Part shown: positions 1 through 12,492 of the stretch, piece by piece | How positions within the stretch are numbered: position 1 is the first letter of the stretch | Layout: each line of letters starts with the position of its first letter | From: Diphasiastrum complanatum | Taxonomy: Eukaryota > Streptophyta > Lycopodiopsida > Lycopodiales > Lycopodiaceae | Assembly: GCA_029204225.1 (NCBI GenBank) | Contig: CM055111.1 | Span: forward strand, 27,796,340-27,860,339 | Length of the DNA stretch: 64,000 bases | Reading direction: 5' to 3' | The notes under the pieces: model-generated | Database searches by the model: none | What the model saw: the letters and a program-made list of their open reading frames with translations, nothing else | Told to the model about the DNA's origin: nothing | Made by a program: the position numbers and the translations under genes

Positions 1-600
1 AATTAGTTCTACCGTTGTTGAGTTTCTTCAATAAATGCTCGATGTCTCTCTGAAAGCTTATTGAATGCCAAAAATATAAGTTGCAACAATCACTGGAGTA
101 TCCTTAAATAGGAAGAATCATTAAAATTGGAGCATAGCATAAGTTAGATGATATGGAGGCAAATTGTCAAAGCAACTACTCCCTAACCCTGGTTCTTTTA
201 GACAAATGTACATTAGTAGTTATTAAAATAGCTAAGTCATTGGCCTTTGGTGACCACTATAAATATGATATATAAACTATAATTAGTTGGCTTGGGGCCT
301 TAGAGCTTGCTTGCCTATGTGTCAAGGTACTCTGCCAAGTGACAAACGTTGGTTGTGCATGAAGTTTGCCATGTGTCGACGTAAGGATGTGTCAGGGTTA
401 TGGGGTGCTTGAGGTTTGGGCATATGAGAGCCTAGAAAGAGGAATTCTTTATCGCATATGGGAGCCTAGAAAGAGGAATTCTTTATCACATTATATGCAG
501 CAAAGGTTGAGTAGAGGCAAGGTAGCTAGCTCCTTAGGTTTTTGTGGGTTCCATCTATGTACTTGCTTATAGGAGATGAATAAAATTCGAATTTGGCACT
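1..600. other. AT-rich stretch with a 34-bp tandem duplication, no gene seen
   Basis: No convincing coding region is visible. A 34-bp segment starting GCATATGAGAGCC at 420-453 is repeated head to tail at 454-487 with one mismatch, which looks like a recent slippage or duplication. The short reading frame over it starts at a TTG and is not a credible plant gene. Confidence 0.6.
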
Positions 601-639
601 TGTCTGTGGAATCCTTTGTGTGCTTGGTTTAGTTTGAGA

Positions 640-2060
640 TTAGAGAGTGTTTGACATTTGGTGTTGGAACAAATGTCAAGTTGAGCTCCAAACAACGATT
701 CTGAGTTTGAAGGTTTGCTGTCCAACGTTGGATTGAAGAAGTGGCTGCTAAAGTTGATGCTATGGAAGTCATTTTGCAACAGATCGTTGGATAGTTGAAG
801 GTTTCTAGACCCCTTAGAATTGAAAATAGTTGGTAGAACAACTATGGTAGTAGCTGAACCTTTGATAAGTGAAAAACAAGTTGAATTCCTTCAAAATTGA
901 GGAAGTTGCCAACAATCAAGGACTTGAAGCCGCCAAACCACACAAGTGCCATTGCGGTACAGAACATGTATGTGGTCAAGAATGCCTTAGAAATGGGAAA
1001 AGGCTTTTCAGATGTGCAGTATTGATGTGCCAATCTATATAAGTTTCCATGCCTCTTGTCGAGTGCAAGGATCTTACTTGTCCTAGCGATAATTCGGGAA
1101 GATTGTTGAAGCCACCTATTGCCTTCAAGAGACTTCTCAACGTTGGTGGAAGAATGTTGACAAGAATGATCTCATGCCTACCACATGGGAAGCATTAAAC
1201 ACAAGTGCATAGAGAACTGAGTTCCATTGGATGAGAAGAACCAAGCTATGCAGGCATGGACCAGTTTGAAGCAAGACAACATGTTTGTGCAAGAGTGTGT
1301 GGATAAGTACCGGGAAACCTTCATGCAGATACCATAGGAGCTACTTGCAGGTATTTCACTTTGTGGAGGGCTTGCGTTAGAGTCTTAGGCCTTTCGTGAG
1401 AACGGAGCAAACTCATAGCCTCCCTAGTGCGGGACAGCTGGCCTTGTAGTATGAAGATTGTTATGTCCATGTCCTGTATAAGGGAATCGGAATAATTCCT
1501 GACGTGGATAACCGGTCACTTCAGATGTATGTGATTATTAGTTATGCTACATCATTCCGGACGTGGTCGTATCAAGTAATAAATAATCATATGAGGGCCC
1601 TGACCTATAATTGAACATAGGAGCACATGCATGGTGAAGACTGCTTCAATGCAAGAATAGGAGGTCAATAGCTCAATTTAGATTGCATGGGGATCCTAGG
1701 GGGAATATTCTCTCTCTCGAGGAGAATAAGTCCATTGGAAACTCGCCCATCTATCTATTGTGAATTCAGATTCTTGATCTAGTTTCTCCTCCTCTCTCTT
1801 GTGGTCTTCACTATCGCTTGGGGGCTAGATCCAGGAGAAAACTCCAGGAGGGATCTAGGTGGTGGTTTTGCTCCACAGGTGTCCTTTTGGTTGTTGGTTG
1901 TTTTGCAATAGGATCTATTCAGATCTTCATAAGGAGATCATTACAAAGATGGTCAAAAAGGCCAAGGTGCCTAAAGCACTTGCCATGAGAGGATTTTAGT
2001 CTTGGGGAAAGAGAAAGTCCAAAAAATGGAAGGGTCAATCCGGTTGCTATAAGAGAAATG
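640..2060 (+). pseudogene. Decayed Ty3/gypsy gag, split by a solo LTR
   Basis: Conceptual translation in shifting frames gives a retrotransposon gag pattern. There is a helical N-part around 725-830 (EVAAKVDAMEVILQQIV), a WW-type capsid motif near 1145 (RWWKNVDKND), then VDKYRETFMQIP near 1292-1335 and FVEGLR / RPFVRTEQTHSLPS near 1360-1430. The frame resumes after the solo LTR as KKAKVPKALAMRGF near 1955-2000. At least three stops and two frame changes make it non-functional. The capsid-like motifs are typical of plant gypsy gag (Retrotrans_gag); no pol follows. The insert at 1026-1083 looks foreign (see findings). Confidence 0.6.
1459..1945. mobile_element. Solo LTR, family R1 copy 1, TSD AAGAT
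   Basis: The 487-bp segment begins TGTTATGTCC and ends GATCATTACA. It is flanked by a perfect 5-bp duplication AAGAT (1454-1458 and 1946-1950). A diverged copy lies at 12008-12492. No primer site or internal domain adjoins it, so it is a solo LTR left by recombination. It sits inside the decayed gypsy gag, whose frame reads on across the empty site. Orientation cannot be fixed without internal sequence. Confidence 0.8.
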
Positions 2061-2099
2061 TGGAGCATAAGATTGTTACAATTCTAAGCTAGCTTCTCT

Positions 2100-3175
2100 C
2101 CCTTTGCCTCTTCGATCATTCTTGTTAACAATGTGCAGTTGCAAGCCTTCCTTGGTCGGGGAGATCAAGACCACATCATTCATCCACATATATAACGATA
2201 TCAAGAGGTCTATGAGCCTACATCCTTAAATCCCGTAGCCTCTTAATAAGCATGTGTTGAGGGTCAGAGTCACAGCCATCTTGGAAGTCTACAAAGCAGT
2301 AGTAAACTTGCTCTCTTTTGAACTTGGCCTCTTCAATGAGTGACATGAGGGTGAGGATGTGATTTGAAATGGGATGATGCAACCTGAAACCAGCTTGTCC
2401 AATAGTATGTAGTCGTTGAGACTCTGCCTCTTTGCTCACTAATATTTGGGGAATAGACCCATAAAGCTTAGCCATATTATGTTCAATCATGATGGTTCTA
2501 TAGTTTTCCAGCCTCATGTGGTAATGACTCTTGTGAATGGGGTATATGACATTGTTGCACTAGGAGGAAGGGAAGCCAGTAGTGACTGCAATATTAGGGA
2601 GTGTGGCTATGAGAGAGGATAAGATGCCAACAACATATATGATAAGTTCGGCTTCAAGGTCTTCTGTATCCCTGGTATGCTTGCATTTCAGTTGCTCTCA
2701 ATGCTGTCATGAACCATTTGTGTTGTTAATAGAAAAACTCTGAAGGTATAGAGGGAGTAGTGATAGGTGAAGTAGGGATTATATAGAGAGTGACAGCTTG
2801 TTGGGTCCAAGTATAGACGTTGGTCAAGGGCGATGGAGGTGCCCAAGGGAGAAATTCTTTCCATAAGGACCTGGATGAGGTGTTATCGTATAAGAGTTCA
2901 AGATGCCTCTTGTTTTCAGATTCCATATCGGCTCTCTTCTTGCTAGAAAGTAAGGATTCGGAAACAATATTATTTTTTGATGTCATGGAAGTGTGGGGAG
3001 AAGTCTTATGTGTGGATGACTTGGAGATGGAACTGCTTGCAAACATCGTCATACCAGGTGTTGTGAGGGAATGCAAAATGGGATCTTGGTTTGCACAGTT
3101 TGGTAGGGAAGGCAATGGATGCAGCCGTGTAAAGTGAGGATGAGGGGAAGTGAGCTTGGGTGTCAAGTGAACCAT
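2100..3175 (-). pseudogene. Non-LTR retrotransposon (LINE) reverse transcriptase remnant
   Basis: Read on the minus strand, 2725-2210 gives the start of a LINE-type RT domain: an NNVIYPIHKS-like segment, NYRTIMIEHNMAKLYGS, then GQAGFRLHHPISNHILTL and YYCFVDFQ (the usual KAFD is damaged to DGCD), then LIKRLRDLRM. Upstream on the same strand (about 3010-2770) an ENKRHLELLYDN segment resembles the linker between endonuclease and RT. Stops are present and the catalytic YxDD region and both ends are missing. The pattern is that of non-LTR RTs rather than copia or gypsy; the clade is not certain. Confidence 0.7.
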
Positions 3176-3299
3176 CTTGGAGCATATGGGATAAATGGGA
3201 GCTGAGTGAATTCTGATAAAGAGAGGTCTATGAAGAGCTGAAGGTCTAGTGTGGTTTACGGTTGATGTGTAGGATGGTGACTCAAAGTAAAAATTTTCA

Positions 3300-3432
3300 A
3301 TGCCTTGAGTTAAGATGGCATCTTCATTCTTTCATTTTCATTGTAAGCTTTCTTCCAACATTTTCTAGCAAGATGACGAGCCTTTACACAATAGTTGCAC
3401 TTACTTTCTCCTTCTTGCATGTCTGCCCCTTG
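3300..3432 (-). pseudogene. Copia gag zinc-knuckle fragment
   Basis: On the minus strand a short frame reads CNYCVKARHLARKC followed by lysines, an exact CX2CX4HX4C zinc knuckle as in Ty1/copia gag. It is followed by a stop. It probably belongs with the UBN2-type gag piece at 3680-3955 on the same strand, separated from it by an oppositely oriented copia RNaseH piece. Confidence 0.6.
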
Positions 3433-3461
3433 TTCTGGATGAAATTTGTTCTCTTTGCAAC

Positions 3462-3690
3462 ATGACCATTTCTTGTCCATTATTGTACCAGTATGCTATG
3501 AAGGCAATCAAGAGAATGCACTATTTCTTGAAGCCTACTAAGACACTGGAGACTTGGACACAAAGAAGTCCATATCAAGCCACATCCGTTTTCGTGTTAA
3601 AGGACCCATTTCATGGAATAGCCAGAAACAGAGTTGTGTTTCCTTGTCCTCTACTGAATCTGAATTCATAACAACCCCTTCAGGTAGGTC
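3462..3690 (+). pseudogene. Copia RNaseH fragment
   Basis: The plus strand around 3490-3680 encodes, with a frame change, AIKRM.YFLKPTKTLE, then DTKKSISSHI, then GPISWNSQKQSCVSLS, then STESEF. This is the copia RNaseH signature (PISWxSKKQxxVxLSSTEAEY). It is only about 70 codons and has no LTR attached. It lies between two minus-strand gag pieces, so the locus is rearranged. Confidence 0.65.
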
Positions 3691-3955
3691 TCTGTGTCAT
3701 AGCTTTTCTCATGAAAGAGCTGCCTTGATGCTCGATATGTCCTTTGTTTGAGCTTTGCTTCCAAAGCTGGAGATAAAATATCGTAGGATTTTGGCAGGCT
3801 GTTAAGCAAGGTCACTAAAGCTGCATCTTTTTCGCTTCACATTCGATCATCACAATTTGGTCTATTGTAGCTTTTAGCTCCATGGAATGGTTGGATATTC
3901 ATTTACCTTCTACAATCTTCAACTCGGTAGTGTTCTCGGATTGGGTTGTCATATC
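3680..3955 (-). pseudogene. Copia gag (UBN2-type) fragment
   Basis: Minus-strand translation gives ISNHSMELKATIDQIVMIE and, after a small shift, DAALVTLLNSLPKSYD then ALEAKLKQRTYRASRQLF. This is the gag-polypeptide pattern (LLxSLPxSYD) of Ty1/copia elements. It carries stops and one frameshift. No LTR can be assigned. Confidence 0.65.
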
Positions 3956-4145
3956 AGGTAGTTACCTTTGAAAAATTGGCAAAACTTTCATCACAGGAAG
4001 GAAAATAACCAGTTAATAAGGCTGCCTGACTCAAATTTTCCTTATTGGTAAAGATATTGTGTCATTCAACCAATTTTTTATTAAATCATTTCTAGTTGAT
4101 CACCTCAATGCTGGGGATGCTAGAATTTGCTGTTCTGATCTCTTG

Positions 4146-4148
<3 letters not shown>

Positions 4149-4232
<84 letters not shown>
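4149..4232. repeat. (GA)42 microsatellite
   Basis: An uninterrupted GA dinucleotide run of 84 bp. It ends 39 bp before the first recognisable exon of the DUF547 gene, so it probably lies in an intron. Glu-Arg or Leu-Ser reading frames through it are artefacts of the repeat. Confidence 0.97.
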
Positions 4233-4238
<6 letters not shown>

Positions 4239-4271
4239 GTTGTTGCGATGACCTTGACATGTGCATGACAG

Positions 4272-5521
4272 GCCTGGATGTTGGCTCTCCATAAGATCAA
4301 GCTTTCTGATGATGAGCGACGGTTTGCAATTGATAGTCCTGAGCTGCTTATCAATTTCGCACTGTGTTGTGGAGCACACTCTTGTCCTGCGGTATGTTCA
4401 AACTTGAATCTGGTTGTGTATTGATGATTTTCAGTGCTCATCTGTAAACAATTGGGCTGTATGTTTATTACTAGGATTAAGTCTAATCTGATGTAAATAA
4501 CATTTGTTAATATCCTGACGAAATGAGGAAATCAAAGATATGCATGATAGACAATTTGCAGGAGTGGTTTCATGTTTTGCTTTTGGTAGATTGAAGCTTG
4601 AAAGTAACAAATTGTCTATCCCGTTGTATCAAGTATTTTAGCATTGCTTCTATATGCCGAGCCCTACCTCAGCAGTTATAAGTGGAATGCTGAGGGGATA
4701 TTAGAAATGTTTAATGAACCGTTTTCTTGCAAATAGTTTGAAGAACCTGAATTTCAGCAAGTGTCTACTTCATATTACTATTTATTGCAATGAACTTTAT
4801 CGACACCAATCATAGATATACTGACTTCTAGAGAAAAGGACCATGTAAATATGTATGTCCTGCAAGTAATGTGAATTTTTAGACAATTCTATTGTCTGCT
4901 CTATACTGGTGTTTAAAAGGCAACTTCTTTTGTTCACTTAAATTATCGTTGTTGACCGTGGCAAATCACAAAACAGTTTTCGAGTTAAAGAGAGTTATGG
5001 TTTATGGGATGGATTTCACATAAGCTTGAAATTTAAAGCTTTAAAGAAACTCCAAAGCTTTTTGTTGCAAGTAAAATTAGACATTTATGATGCTTCAATA
5101 CAAAATGTATGGGCAGAAAGTCTCAAATTTGTTGCTGAACCATCTAACAAAAGTTATGGACGCGAACAAACTATGCAATACCACTTAAATGTCGACATTG
5201 TTCTCTTCTCAGGTAAGAATCTACACAGCAGAAAACGTGGAGTCAGAGCTTCAAGAAGCACTATACGACTATATTCGCGCTTCGGTTGGAATTTCAATGA
5301 AAGGAAAATTGCTTGTGCCAAAACTTTTGTATAACTTTTTTCAAGATCTTGTTGCTGAAAGTGAGCTTTTGGAGTGGATATGCCTTTATCTTCCAAGCTC
5401 ACAGGTGACTGTCATCCGCGAATGTTTGCGTCACAGAAAACAAGGTTTTTTGAGCACACGCAGTTATTCAATTATTCCATTCGACTTTGAATTTCGCTAC
5501 CTTTTTGTGTTCAGTGCATGA
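4272..5521 (+). CDS. DUF547-domain protein, 3' exons (partial gene)
   Basis: Two exons joined in phase 0 encode the C-terminal part of a plant DUF547 protein. The first is 4272-4391 (acceptor ...ATGACAG, donor GTATGT, 40 codons), the second 5213-5521 (acceptor CTTCTCAG, stop TGA at 5519-5521). Exon 1 contains RRFAIDSPELLINFALCCG and HSCPA. Exon 2 starts VRIYTAENVE, then YIRASVGIS, KGKLLVPKLL, and ends IIPFDFEFRYLF. These match the usual FALSCGxxSSPAVRIYTAxNV ... IPKLL ... FRYLF order. The intron of about 820 bp is AT-rich. Upstream exons (leucine-zipper part and start of DUF547) are not found: only copia fragments lie 320 bp upstream. Either the gene is truncated or its 5' exons lie beyond a very long intron. 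The exons seen have no stops. Molecular function of the family is poorly known. Confidence 0.75.
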
Positions 5522-8500
5522 ACACATTTTGAATAACTTTAATCATGTCATGGCACCAACATTTGAGAATGTGCCATTCTTGTAGATTAAGTATCAAATG
5601 CTAATTGTTGATCGGTGGTAATAATTCCTTCATGGATAAGACGTTGTCAACTTATGTCTTTTCAATGTGGAACTAATTGTCCCATGTACAAATAATTCAT
5701 TGATTTATTGATACAAGTGCATCATCCAATGTTGCTAATCTTGGAACCATTTATGATTATTCATTGCCAAGTTTTAAATTTGGAAGTCGATTTCCAGAAA
5801 TCGCAGCAACTCTTGTGCAGAAATACTGCCAAAAGTATTCATTTTTACTAGGAAAGGGGATGACAGGACCTGCAAGAGGATTGTTGGCTTCATTTGCCCA
5901 TCCTGAAAATACTTATAAGCTACATTTTAAGCTTGTGCGTGCTTTGTTTCCATGCTATGCTTGTAATTAGAAATTCCGCAGAAATTCATGCTATGACACT
6001 CCTGAAGCATCTCATGTAGCCTTTATAATACTCATGCATGAAATTTCTGTACAACTAGTATTAAATTGCTGGATCATAACTCTGCTGTCATAAAAGTTTT
6101 GTCGTGACTCCTCATTTTTGAAGATTAATGACCCAAAGACCACAGCAATCTCATGGAACTTGTTTTTCCTGCTCAGGTTTTTGTATGTCGGGGATAATGC
6201 ATCTTGGATGTCAAACTAACCAACTGAGCCTACCCCTTCAGGATTACGGGGGATAATGAAATGGTTATCCTTTACTGCATAGTCTATATTTTAGAATACA
6301 TAAGATCAGTGTAAGTTCATGCCATCCATGTGGAGGATAGTTCCATCCGTGCAGAGTTTTGATATAATGATATGAAATATTATGAATAAATCTTACTGTT
6401 AAGATTATATGGCCGTGCAGTCATACACTAAGATGGAATTATAGCTTGCCATTATTTTTATTTCAGTCATGTGATGAATATATGAGTGTTCTTGAAAAGA
6501 GCCTTGGAGGTTAATCAAATAATAGGGATGTAAACAGGCGTACAATATTCTAAGTATACATTTTAGAAAGCTTGCAAGAATCAATGACTGTAAATGTGCT
6601 GGCTCATAATGCTGTTTGAAATATTGCAATATATTGCTGCCAAGAAATTCTTAAAGTAGCGGGCTATCTATACAAAAAGTAGGAAGTTCATGCTGGCATT
6701 TTGTTGTTCATGTTCATACTTGTCTGTCATGGACTCGTCTCTAATCCTGCCAACCAGCTGATAAAGAGATGTCTTCACCCCTCAGATTATTCATTTCCAC
6801 AATTTGGGTCACACTTGCATTTATAATTTTATATCATCCTCTCCGTTCTGTCATATTGCAATCATTAATGTACTCTCCCAATGCTCTTTTAATTGGTGAA
6901 AAACACGTTCATCTGCTCCTTATGAAAGAGCAAGTTATTATCAGTCCTATATACTAGCGAGTTATGATTGAGATGAAATGTAGATTTGACGATCCTAAAT
7001 CTTTTTTACCACTTAACCCTTTCTAGTTGCCAATAAAAGATTTATGACAGGCTGTGTCTTCAATATTCTAGATTCTTTTCAGTCTTTTAGTGCCATGGTA
7101 TCGCACATTTTTGTATCTCTTGCATAGTGTCACAAACTTTCTTGGGCATTTTTTTTGGTTTAATTTTTCTCTTGGAATAGCTACGTTAAATTTTGATCAT
7201 GTTTTCATTCTAGGAGACTATCATGATTCATCAAGGTGCATTGCAAGTTTTCTCTTGGACTAGGATAATCGATCATCAAGACTTTACATGATTGACTTTT
7301 CTACCATTTCATATCATTTAAGGGCTAATTAATATCTTCTTGGAATGATGATGCTAATAGAGATGAGACGCGTCTCCAAACACCTCTCTTTTGTTAGCTA
7401 CTACTACCACATTAAGTTGATGGTATTTTACAAGGGGCGTAGATCACAACTTTTCATTAGAATTCTTAGATGTCCAAAAACAGCTAGAGACCGTTGGAGC
7501 CAACATGTGACATTCAACATGTTTATCCACTCCACTTAACTTGAAGTGGGCCAAGTGCTACTTTCAAGCCAAGAATCAACATTTTCTTGTGAGAACATTG
7601 TTCATATAGACAAGCGTGTCAGATTGTCATCTATTCAATATCCGAGTACCAAGAACATCACAAAGTAAAATCTATACATCACTCGGCTCAAACTAATAGA
7701 AAAGAATCATTGACAAAACTAGGTTGCATATGCTGTTGCACATGGTTTACAAATATGAACAGGGCTCAAGCCTTGAAATCACCTACATACTTAAATTTTC
7801 ATATGCCATTGACCATTAAAAGACAATCTTGCATTGATTCTAGGCAAAGGCCAAAAAGTGACCAGAAATGATAGTCTAGCAAGGTTCAAATAGACTTGTC
7901 AAAGTATAATGGTCAAATGCAATAAACGGAAGAGAAAAATATACAACATTATTTAATTTTTTCCCTCAAAGTTTGGTTACCAAGAAAAAAGGATTTGTAC
8001 GTTGAGGTAAGTCTTGATGCTAAGAATTCGTTTCACAGTTCATTACTTTACCTTTAAAGAGAACATTTTGCTGCGTACTTGCTTAATTGTAGATCTACAT
8101 TGGTTGCACAAGAAAAATGAAAGCTAACACTTTCATTGGGATATCCTTAGGCTTTGTGTTAACATGCAAATTAACAGAATCAATATTTGTTACGACCATA
8201 TTAAGTCTAAAATTGAAGAGGCTTTTATCATTCAAGAAAGAAAAGTACTAGATCGAATTATGGTCTAAAGAGCATGTGATTTCCCAAGAACAAGTAGAGA
8301 AGTTTGGCAACTGTCATAAAAATTAGCGAAGAAGCTTTTGGACAAGTTAGTAGTAGAAATCCCCTACCATGACCATATCAAGTTAAACAAGAGTGAGATA
8401 CGTTAAATGAAAGAATGCATAACATTGCAAGTATTCCCTTTCATATTAATAAAGATATTTAAAATTATGCAGTATTAGATATGCAAAAGCAGATAACAAA

Positions 8501-9144
8501 TTAATTATAGTATTAAAACTAGATGATCCCTAGATGATAAGAATAAAAAAGACCCAGTATTACACTCATGAATGGTGGAGCACCTCAAAAATCAAGTGAA
8601 TAGTATATTTCAGTCAAAAATTAATATTTGGTGGTTAGTTGCTTTTGACATAAACTATTTTATTTTCATATATTATTATTATTTTGAATTAAGGTTTTAT
8701 ATTAATAAGTGAATAACCATGGTATCCTGTCATGGGTGCTAAAAAAAACATGATATCATAAAATTATTGAAGACCATATGGATGGGATGCTACTCAATGT
8801 TCCAATAGGAAATTTCAATGTGGGTTTACATTTGGTGAGTTATTCAAAAAATTAAGGTTTATGTTCAGCTAATTCAAGACATCTTTGTATTGCGTGAAAG
8901 TAGCCAAGGATGACCAGACGTACATGAATTTCAAGAGACAAAAAGTGCAAATTGGCAACCAACGTTGTCAATTCCGCTTTAAAATGTACATGTTTGATCA
9001 CTTCATGCCGAGATGAGGTTAATATGTCGGAAAGTGGCATGCAGAAGATAGGTCTAGCTCAAAAAGAAACGAATGAAAATAATTCGAGTGTCTAGAAATA
9101 AAACTTTTCATGCACGGCGGAATAAACTATCTTCGTCTTTCTGA
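5522..9144. other. Intergenic, AT-rich, nothing recognised
   Basis: This follows the DUF547 stop. I see only short frames, no splice-consistent exon chain, no LTR pair and no protein motif I can name. The first few hundred bases probably contain the 3' UTR of the DUF547 gene, but no single polyadenylation signal stands out. Confidence 0.5.
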
Positions 9145-10125
<981 letters not shown>

Positions 10126-11160
10126 TCGTTATCTAACCTCAGTGCTTTGATTCGTATACCGGTTTGATTCTCAACATGCTCTTTAAATTGTCTGAATTTG
10201 ATGAAAGCCTCTGATTTCTGTTTAATAAAATGAACAATTGTTCTTCAGAAGAATTCGTCAATGAAGGTGATGAAATACTTTGCATCTAGCAATGAGGGAG
10301 TTTGCATAGATTCACATATATCTGTATGAACAACATCTAATAGATCTTTTGCTGCATGCATATGGTTTGATCTAAAAGGAATCCTAGCCTGCTTTCCAAA
10401 GATGCAGCTATGACAGACAGGGAGATCGACCTTACCAGAAGGATAGTCGAGATCAAGAACCATAGATTGTCTGGACATGTTCAATATAGATGCATGATTT
10501 AAGTGTCCTAAGCGATGATGCCATAGTAATGCTTTATTGACTAGAACAGAGGTTTTCAAGGCTTGACTAGACTCAGAATAGCAATATGCCAATCTATATA
10601 AGTAACCCTGCCTCTTACCGAGTGCAAGGGTCTTATTACTCCTATCAACATTTTTGCATTGATCAGATTCAAATTCTACCTTATGACCTAAATCTGTGAT
10701 TCTATTTACTGATAACAGATTTGTAGAGAGTTTAGGAACATATAAAACCTTTGATAGTAATTTGAATTGATCATGCTAGAACCGCAATCTTATAGTACCT
10801 TCACCTTCAATAGTGTAAGTACTATTGTCACCGAGCTGAACAAATTTCTTCGTGCTGTAAGGAGTGTAGGAGTTGAAGATCTCACATTGATTGGTCATAT
10901 GTTGGTCATCCAAAAATGTGCTTTGATCTTTGACCATCAATGCGCCTTCGTCCATTTCGACCTGGGGAGATGATGAAACTGCATTTGCTTGTTGATCAGG
11001 TTGCTTGGCTGCGTTCTTCGCTTGGAGAATTCGACAATCCTTGATCTCATGATTATTGCACTTGCAATACCTGCAAAACATCTTCTTCTTCGATTGTGGA
11101 TTCGATGATTGTTCTTGACCTTGAGTGTATCCAAGACTAGGAGTATACTGAATCCTATGT
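10126..11160 (-). pseudogene. Copia E gag-protease-integrase remnant
   Basis: Minus strand, right to left: zinc knuckle CRYCKCNNHEIKDC at about 11080, then a protease region with TFLDDQHMTN in place of a normal D-S-G, then KFVQLGDNSTYTIEGEG and LLSVNRITDLG. Next come the GAG-pre-integrase motif LLWHHRLGHLNHASI, then CHSCIFGKQAR and the integrase start VVHTDICES and YFITFIDEFF. After a stop the integrase continues as IKALRLDNEGE and stops abruptly at about 10126, where E-family LTR sequence begins. RT and RNaseH are missing. The active-site aspartates in HTDIC and LRLDN are retained. In-frame stops show it is dead. Confidence 0.75.
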
Positions 11161-12007
11161 ACTGGTCATGGACATGACAATTAAAATGGAACTCATCTCT
11201 TGCATGCTATTACACGAGTGCTCCATTTTGGCAATTCAAAATTTTAAAGTTTTGTCGATAGGTGACCCTTAAATTTGCTCATGGCCCTTCATTTTGTAAT
11301 GAAAGTCTCTATACCTTTGGGCATTTCCTTTAATGTTGACTTTCTCACAAGCTTCTTAACTAACTTGGACAAATATAATTGGCTTTGCAAAGCAAATTGA
11401 AAAAGATGCAAACTCCTCTAATAAGTGGTATGTTGGTAAAAACATCATTTCTAATCCATGAAGTCAAGAGTGAGTTAGAGCTGCACAAATGAGTACATAA
11501 GAAAAGAACAAGGTGTAAAGGATGAATTATACAGAGAGGTCAAGAGTTAATGTGAGCCACACAAATGAGGACATACAAGAGAAAAACAAGGTGATCTCAA
11601 AGATCTCAAAGATCATGAAGATATTTGCTTGCCATGCACGTTGGAAGAAGAAAAGTAATGCAAAGTTGTTTTAAGACTCAAACTCATCTAGAAGAGACAT
11701 TTCATCATCATGATAGCTATTGAAGTGAAGCTAATAATAAGAAAAAGTATAATTATATATCATCCTCTCACCTCGGGTTAAAAGATAAAGCACATCATAC
11801 TTACACACCAGGTTTGGCGGAATTTTTTGTAATATGGAGTGCATAAATATATTTTTTTCTTGAAAATCATGTCTAGAATCCTAAAAATGTCATAAAAGTT
11901 TTAATAAAGTCAAACAACCTAATGTTCAAATTTTTTCCTATTTCAATGACTCAATTTTACACACCTTATAATCATCTGTTAAACATACTGATTTATGAGA
12001 TAATTAA
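11161..12007. other. Unclassified sequence with a short degenerate tandem duplication
   Basis: No gene is recognised. Around 11463 and 11541 two similar segments (GTCAAGAGT...CACAAATGAG...ACAAGGTG) lie about 78 bp apart, a degenerate tandem duplication. The remainder may be upstream leader or gag of copia E, but nothing in it supports that firmly. Confidence 0.4.
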
Positions 12008-12492
12008 TGTTACGTCAATGTCCAATATGTGGGATTTGAAATAATTCCTGACATGGATAGCCGGTACTCCAGTGTATAAGGTTGTTAGTTACGCCACGTC
12101 ATTCCGGGCATGGCCAATAGTGTAATTAATAAACCTATGAGGGCCCAGGTGCTCTAATTGGACCTATGGAGCTTTTGCATGGTGATTGACAGCTTTTGTG
12201 CAAGAATAGGAGGTCAAATGCTTTTGATAGGATTGGAGGGATCCTAGAGGAAATATTCTCTAGCCTTTGGAGATTATATTACCTAGTGGAACTCGCCCAT
12301 CTCCTCATTGTATTTTTTGATTTTAGAAGCCAAGATCCCTTCGTCTCTTGCATTCAATCACCTTCGCTTGGGGGTGACGTGGTTAGGGTTTTGATTAGCC
12401 ATTTCCAGTTGCTTGGGTGGTTTGGCTCCACATGTGTCCTTTTGGTTGCATGTAATAAGATTTGAGAAGATCTTCACTTGGCGATTGTAATA
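12008..12492. mobile_element. Solo LTR, family R1 copy 2, TSD ATTAA
   Basis: The 485-bp segment begins TGTTACGTCAATGTCC and aligns with 1459-1945 along its length. Shared blocks include ATAATTCCTGAC.TGGATA, CATTCCGG.C.TGG, ATGAGGGCCC and CTCCACA.GTGTCCTTTTGG. It is bordered by ATTAA on both sides (12003-12007 and 12493-12497). Its last dinucleotide reads TA where copy 1 has CA, consistent with C-to-T decay. It lies about 2.3 kb upstream of the transporter gene. Confidence 0.75.

Noticed and set aside
4059-4441. ORFs encoding poly(Glu-Arg) or poly(Leu-Ser), also at 9538-9786 and 48987-49203
   Set aside because: They are translations of GA dinucleotide runs and have no other coding support.
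5764-5970. Possible additional exon downstream of the DUF547 gene
   Set aside because: The DUF547 domain ends with its usual FRYLF region and a stop at 5521; this frame has no match to known C-terminal extensions and starts at a TTG.
11122-11180. Possible solo-LTR end resembling 47030-47074
   Set aside because: The similarity is short and gapped, and the first part is explained by copia gag coding (TPSLGYTQGQEQSS) continuing into the zinc knuckle.
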